From: an uncultured Oscillospiraceae bacterium
Lineage (GTDB): Bacteria > Bacillota > Clostridia > Oscillospirales > Oscillospiraceae
Length of the DNA stretch: 64,000 nt
Assembly (NCBI GenBank): GCA_934597585.1
Contig: CAKTSA010000001.1
Coordinates: 103,205-167,204 of the forward strand
Direction: 5' to 3'
How positions within the stretch are numbered: position 1 is the stretch's first letter; every line of letters starts with the position of its first letter. The notes beneath the pieces are model-generated. The model did no database searches. It saw only the letters and a program-made list of their open reading frames with translations, and had not been told where the DNA came from. The translations under genes were made by a program, and so were the position numbers. Below, in pieces: positions 59,766-64,000 of this stretch.

Positions 59766-60872
59766 ATGGCATTTGGACTGGAAACAGGCGTGGAAAACGT
59801 GGTCAATATCAAGGTCGTCGGCGTGGGCGGTGGTGGCAACAATGTGGTCAACCGCATGGTGCACAGCGGCGCCCAGGGCGTGGATTTCATCGCCGTGAAT
59901 ACGGACAAGCAGGCGCTGAACGCCTCCAGCGCCAACTATAAGCTACAGATCGGCGAAAAGCTGACCGGCGGCAAAGGCGCGGGCTCCAACCCCGAGATCG
60001 GCCGCAAGGCCGCCGAGGAGAGCCGCAACCAGATCAGCAAGGCCCTGGAGGAGACGGACATGGTGTTCGTCACCGCCGGCATGGGCGGCGGCACCGGCAC
60101 CGGCGCGGCCCCCGTGGTGGCCGAGATCGCCCGTGAGCTGGGCGTGCTGACTGTGGGCGTGGTCACTAAGCCCTTCGGGTTCGAGGGCCGCCGCCGCGCC
60201 CAGCAGGCCGAGGCCGGCATCGAGGAGCTGAAGGACAAGGTGGACTCCCTGGTCATCATCCCCAACGAGCGGCTGAAGTTCGCCACCGACCAAAAGATCA
60301 CCTTCGCCAACGCCTTCGAGATCGCGGACGACGTGCTGCGCCAAGCGGTGCAGTCCATCTCCGACCTGATCCGGGACACCGGCTTCATCAACCTGGACTT
60401 TGCCGACGTGACCGCCATCATGAAGGATGCGGGCATGGCCCACATGGGCGTGGGCCGGGCCGCCGGCAAGGGCAAGGCCGAGGAGGCCGCCCGCATGGCC
60501 ATCTCCAGCCCCCTGCTGGAGACCTCCATCGAGGGTGCCCGGGGCGTGCTGATCAACATCACCGGCTCCACCGACATTGGTCTGGAGGAGGTGGAGCAGG
60601 CCGCCACGCTGGTGCAGCAGGCGGTGCATCCCGACGCGCTGACCATCTTCGGCGCCACCTTCGACGAATCCCTGGACGACGAGATCCGGGTGACGGTCAT
60701 CGCCACCGGCTTTGCCGAGGCCCAGCAGGGCAAAGCGGAAAATCCCGCAAACGCCGCCAACGGCGAGACTGTAAAGCTGGATCCCTTGCCTGCCGAGGGT
60801 GAGAAGGCCGACGACGATATGGACAAGTCCTTCAACGATATCCTGAAGATTTTCCAGAAGGACAACTTCTAA
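59766..60872 (+). CDS. ftsZ: Cell division GTPase FtsZ
   Basis: 368 aa from ATG 59766 (GGAGGG upstream; the frame is open to 59670). [15 protein letters not shown] at 17-31, the tubulin signature GGGTGTG at 107-113 and the T7-loop region [11 protein letters not shown] are intact. It forms the Z ring. The last residues ([13 protein letters not shown]) do not show the common DIPxFL tail that binds FtsA and ZipA-type partners; ftsA is also not in this cluster. Confidence 0.96.
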   Translation: MAFGLETGVENVVNIKVVGVGGGGNNVVNRMVHSGAQGVDFIAVNTDKQALNASSANYKLQIGEKLTGGKGAGSNPEIGRKAAEESRNQISKALEETDMVFVTAGMGGGTGTGAAPVVAEIARELGVLTVGVVTKPFGFEGRRRAQQAEAGIEELKDKVDSLVIIPNERLKFATDQKITFANAFEIADDVLRQAVQSISDLIRDTGFINLDFADVTAIMKDAGMAHMGVGRAAGKGKAEEAARMAISSPLLETSIEGARGVLINITGSTDIGLEEVEQAATLVQQAVHPDALTIFGATFDESLDDEIRVTVIATGFAEAQQGKAENPANAANGETVKLDPLPAEGEKADDDMDKSFNDILKIFQKDNF

Positions 60873-60885
60873 ACAAACCACAAAG

Positions 60886-60917
60886 AGGCCGCTTACCAGA
60901 CGGTAGGCGGCCTTACT
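60886..60917 (+). terminator. Terminator of ftsZ
   Basis: AGGCCGC (60886-60892) pairs with GCGGCCT (60907-60913), and TACC with GGTA inside. TTACTATA follows; the T-run is weak. Confidence 0.5.
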
Positions 60918-60938
60918 ATAGACAACAGGAGGAGACCT

Positions 60939-61502
60939 ATGAAGCCCCAGGAGCTGCTTGATGTGCTGCGCACGGCTGCGCGGCTGAAGGACACTACCCG
61001 CCACTGCTACACGCCCCGGCATCGCCACGAGAGCGTGGCGGAGCACAGCTGGCGGGTAGCGCTGATGGCCTATCTCATGCGGGATGAATTCCCGGAGCTG
61101 GACATGGACAAGGTGACGCAGATGTGCCTGATCCACGACCTGGGGGAATGCTTCACCGGGGACATCCCGTCCTTTGAGAAGACGGCGGCGGACACGGCCA
61201 AGGAGGACGGGCTGCTGGCCCAGTGGGTGGCCGGGCTGCCCCAGCCCTACCGGACGGACATGGCGGCGCTGTACGCCGAAATGGATGCACTGGAGACGCC
61301 GGAGGCCAAGCTTTACAAGGCCCTGGACAAGCTGGAGGCGGTGATCTCCCACAACGAATCGCCGTTGGACACCTGGCTGCCGCTGGAGTATGAGCTGAAC
61401 CTGACCTACGCCAACGACAATGTGGCCTTCTCCCCCTACCTGACCGCCCTGCGGACCGAGGTCAGGCGGGAGACGGAGGAGAAGGTGGCCAAAGGGGAAT
61501 AG
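60939..61502 (+). CDS. HD-domain phosphohydrolase, YfbR/5'-nucleotidase-like
   Basis: 187 aa with AGGAGG upstream. HD-domain metal residues are seen: ESVAEHSWRVALMAYLM (His), CLIHDLGECFTGDIPS (His-Asp). The lead phrase RLKDTTRHC-Y, then HRHESVAEHSW, is that of YfbR-type deoxynucleoside 5'-monophosphatases (HD_3). It dephosphorylates small nucleotides. It stands alone between two terminators. Confidence 0.82.
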   Translation: MKPQELLDVLRTAARLKDTTRHCYTPRHRHESVAEHSWRVALMAYLMRDEFPELDMDKVTQMCLIHDLGECFTGDIPSFEKTAADTAKEDGLLAQWVAGLPQPYRTDMAALYAEMDALETPEAKLYKALDKLEAVISHNESPLDTWLPLEYELNLTYANDNVAFSPYLTALRTEVRRETEEKVAKGE

Positions 61503-61564
61503 AATCCTATACAATATGTTATATTTCCTGCAGATTTTACAGGATGGAATTGGATTTTGATGAG

Positions 61565-61597
61565 AAAAGCCGCTCCCGTGGGGGAGCGGCTTTTTTG
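61565..61597. terminator. Bidirectional terminator
   Basis: AAGCCGCTCCC pairs with GGGAGCGGCTT across a short loop (stem 61567-61577 with 61582-61592), with A- and T-rich flanks. It serves the HD gene and the convergent surface-protein gene. Confidence 0.8.
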
Positions 61598-61611
61598 TGG
61601 TTGGAAGTAGG

Positions 61612-63276
61612 TCAGTCAATAGACGTCATCTCAAAGGTATCGCCAGTGGTGGTCTTCCAGACCATGCCGGTGATGGTCTTGGGATTGCCATTGCCATCCA
61701 GAACTTTGTTGCCGGAAATCGCGTTGTACTTGTTTTCTCCACTTCCTGTTGTCAGGGCCGTGTACAGGGATGCGGTGGTACCAACTATTGTATTGCCTTC
61801 ATCGATCAGCGTATACGCGCCAACATTACCAATGTTGATTGCCATGTTTTTGGTATTATTATCGTCAGTCTGCGCGCTGATATCGAAAGTATTATTTTTG
61901 AAGGTAAACACAGGTGTAACACCGCTATTGCCAACACGCTCGATCTTCAAAGGTCTTGTGCTGGTGACTTTATTATTTACAAAGGTGAACGACTGGATGG
62001 GATTGGCATTTTCGCCCGTTCCTTCACTCTCAGAACGCCACCAAATAGGATTGGAACTGTTCTCTTTTTCCTGGTTTGTATAGTTTGTAAACTCACATCC
62101 CGTGAAGGTAACATTATCTGCGGGGCAAGTACCCACAATGATACCCTTAAAAGTACAGTTTTTGAAAGTAAGGGAATTCAAATTGCTCCAAGGACTGGTA
62201 TACTTCTGAATGCCAAAGCTGACCACACCGTTAAAGGTCATGTTCTCAAACACCACATCGCTGTTGCCGGGAACAAGCATATATACGGAGGAGTCCTTCG
62301 GCCCATTAGCACCATCGGGTTCCTGATAGCCAGTCGCCGCGCTGTTGATTGTACCATTCTTAAAGATGAAGGTATACTCTCCAATACCAGCCGGCACTGC
62401 ACTATGCCTATTCAAATTGGTGTTGCCCAGCATCACACCCTTGCCGGTATAGCCGGAGCTATTATCGGTGTATGCAATATCAGCGGCAGCAACAGTACCC
62501 ATGGGCACCTCTACCACAGCGTTGCCAGACTCGTTCCTCTTCAGATCGTCTAGGGTGATGGTGTTCAGCTCACCAATCGTGGTAGTCATTGTAGGCAGCG
62601 CGGAAATCGCACCCGCATCGTAGTCGTTGCCGAAACTGTCATACTCATGAGGCGCCTGAGTGGCGTTAACGGCAATACCCAGGTTGACCATGGGCACGGT
62701 CTCACCCTGATAGTTGGCTTCATTGCCGACAGTGCTGGGCATCCAGACGATCAGCGTCACTTCCTGGGCAGCAGCCCCACTCACGATAGTGTCTTCCTTG
62801 GAATAGGTGGTGTTGAGCACTGTGCCCGTACCAGCTGCCGCAACCAGATTATCGCGGTCAAGGTTACTCTTGTCTCCGCTCACAACGGCATACTGCAGAT
62901 AAGAGGACAACAGGAAATCTTTACCATCGATATTCTTGCTGCCAGTTTCCTGCGCAACGTAAACACCCAGGTTGTATCTCAGTGCCAGATTGCCCTCGTT
63001 GCTAATCTTCAGCACAGCATATTCCACATGACCCGGCTCCCAAAGGGTATCTGTTTTGAAGACATTGGTCTGCTCCGTAACATCCGTGTAGCTGGCCTGC
63101 GTACTGTTCTTATACTGCAAACCTACTTTCAGCGTACCAGACTGGATCTTGTTGACGCCGGTACTCGCTGTATCGGTGAACCACGCAAAGGTGGAGCCGA
63201 TGAGCATGACCAGGCACAGGCAGATGGCCAGAATGCTGGTCAACAGCGCCCGCTTCGTCGCTTTCTTGTTTGACAT
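61612..63276 (-). CDS. Surface/matrix protein with SipW-type signal and beta-helix region
   Basis: 554 aa from ATG 63276 (GGGGAG upstream; the frame is open to 63582 through hairpin sequence). The N-terminus (ATKRALLTSILAICLCLVML, then IGSTFAWFTDTAS) is the long signal of TasA/camelysin-type proteins processed by SipW. Residues about 50-215 resemble that fold. From about 255 there is a right-handed beta-helix-like part with Asn ladders (FENMTFNGVVSF, TFKNCTFKG, VTFTGCEFTNYT). A matrix or adhesion role is inferred. No SipW peptidase gene is nearby. Confidence 0.7.
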   Translation of the reverse strand: MSNKKATKRALLTSILAICLCLVMLIGSTFAWFTDTASTGVNKIQSGTLKVGLQYKNSTQASYTDVTEQTNVFKTDTLWEPGHVEYAVLKISNEGNLALRYNLGVYVAQETGSKNIDGKDFLLSSYLQYAVVSGDKSNLDRDNLVAAAGTGTVLNTTYSKEDTIVSGAAAQEVTLIVWMPSTVGNEANYQGETVPMVNLGIAVNATQAPHEYDSFGNDYDAGAISALPTMTTTIGELNTITLDDLKRNESGNAVVEVPMGTVAAADIAYTDNSSGYTGKGVMLGNTNLNRHSAVPAGIGEYTFIFKNGTINSAATGYQEPDGANGPKDSSVYMLVPGNSDVVFENMTFNGVVSFGIQKYTSPWSNLNSLTFKNCTFKGIIVGTCPADNVTFTGCEFTNYTNQEKENSSNPIWWRSESEGTGENANPIQSFTFVNNKVTSTRPLKIERVGNSGVTPVFTFKNNTFDISAQTDDNNTKNMAINIGNVGAYTLIDEGNTIVGTTASLYTALTTGSGENKYNAISGNKVLDGNGNPKTITGMVWKTTTGDTFEMTSID

Positions 63277-63850
63277 GTTTTGTATACTCCCCGTTTCATA
63301 ATGTATTTGCCGGTGAAAAAAGCGCTGTCCTCCGGCAGTACGGCCAGCGCCCGCGATATCAGCCTGTCCTCCGTCTGATGAGGGCAGACAGAGCAAGCAA
63401 CAAAAACTCTGTCTGCCCATTATGGGGAGGTCAGACGCATTAAGACCCGGCGGCCTTCCGGCCCCCGCGATCGTCATGCCCATATGGCAGGATAACGGGG
63501 TATGCCGCAGTATACGGACCGCCCCTGAATGACACATATGGCTTTTATAAAAGCCATAAAGCGGCCATGGCCGCTTTCGCACACTGTATCCTTCCAGGGC
63601 CCCTTCAAAGCCGCCGAAAGGATGATTCTATTGTAGCACGTTGTGTGGAGAATGCAACCGTTTTTTGCCTCTTTTTCGTTTTTCTGTGCTTTGAATGAAT
63701 CTCTATACCGCAGTTTGGTAATTCCGACGAAAAAATGGACATCCCGCGGCGTGGATCACACGCAGCAAACCGCCCGCGGGCCGTCGGGGACGCCGGCCCC
63801 TACGAAAAAGCGCCGGAGGCAATCCCGAACTGTTCGGGACAAAAGCAAAA
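63277..63850. other. Gap between the surface protein and the rRNA operon
   Basis: No gene is supported. TATGGCTTTTATAAAAGCCATA (inverted halves around 63540-63560) and AAAGCGGCCATGGCCGCTTT, a 20-bp palindrome near 63560, form two hairpins. They lie about 280 bp upstream of the surface-protein gene and may shape its leader. Confidence 0.45.
63775..63803. repeat. Repeat B copy near the rRNA operon
   Basis: GCGGGCCGTCGGGGACGCCG followed by GCCCCTACG, one mismatch from the copies at 29980 and 55101. Confidence 0.7.
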
Positions 63851-63874
63851 CCCCCGTGACTTTCGTCACAGGGG
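63851..63874 (-). terminator. rRNA operon terminator
   Basis: CCCCTGTGACG and CGTCACGGGG-type halves form a stem on the minus strand just after the 5S gene, followed by TTTTGCTTTT. Confidence 0.8.
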
Positions 63875-63880
63875 TTTCGT

Positions 63881-63995
<115 letters not shown>

Positions 63996-64000
63996 TTGTC

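Overview
The window looks like a chromosome segment of an anaerobic, endospore-forming, Gram-positive Clostridia bacterium, most likely of the Oscillospiraceae/Ruminococcaceae type. The signs are GC-rich core genes, sporulation genes (sigK fragment, spoVAD, spoVAE, a SpoVD-type PBP), a MurE with the DNPR signature of meso-diaminopimelate ligases, and a clostridial gene order around rsmD-coaD and mraZ-ftsZ. The assignment rests on protein sequence and gene order only; no database was searched.

Region 1 (1 to about 17,520) is a mobile element, clearly lower in GC than the rest. It carries a HigBA-type toxin-antitoxin pair and a long plus-strand DNA-processing operon: a DUF932-like protein, a YqaJ exonuclease, a zinc-ribbon protein, a RecD2-like helicase, a putative single-strand-annealing protein and a CHC2/TOPRIM primase-like protein. 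It also has an AlbA/Schlafen-type regulator with a repeated operator, a ParM/ParR-like segregation pair, several regulators, a split sigma-factor pair and small orphan genes. No recombinase, structural phage gene or conjugation gene is visible. The element ends inside the sporulation sigma-factor gene sigK, whose 5' half (17482-17853, minus strand) stops being sigK-like at the conserved Cys-Ile-Glu-Asn site. This is the arrangement of a 'skin'-type sigK-intervening element whose other end, recombinase and sigK 3' half would lie left of base 1.

Region 2 (17.5-47.6 kb) is core and accessory chromosome. It contains a membrane-anchored XRE regulator, a dockerin-bearing secreted protein, cstA with a small partner gene, and a four-gene operon resembling Bacillus ydjGHI (SPFH, zinc ribbon and TPM proteins). 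It continues with a LysR regulator, a GH13 alpha-glucosidase, a peptide/nickel-type ABC transporter, a CsoR-controlled copper operon with a copper chaperone fused to CopA, and spoVAD-spoVAE. A plus-strand operon of HAD phosphatase, MFS transporter, GDPD, rsmD, coaD and a coiled-coil protein closes the region.

Region 3 (47.7-60.9 kb) is the division and cell-wall cluster: mraZ, rsmH, ftsL, spoVD/ftsI, murE, mraY, ftsW, murG, murA, ftsQ and ftsZ, all on the plus strand. murF, murD, murC and murB are not in it. Region 4 (60.9-64 kb) holds an HD-domain nucleotidase-like gene, a surface protein with a SipW/TasA-type signal, and the 5S rRNA end of an rRNA operon entering from the right on the minus strand.

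Dispersed GC-rich palindromic repeats of at least two families lie in intergenic gaps near 29.7-30.2, 36.0-36.7, 55.0 and 63.8 kb.
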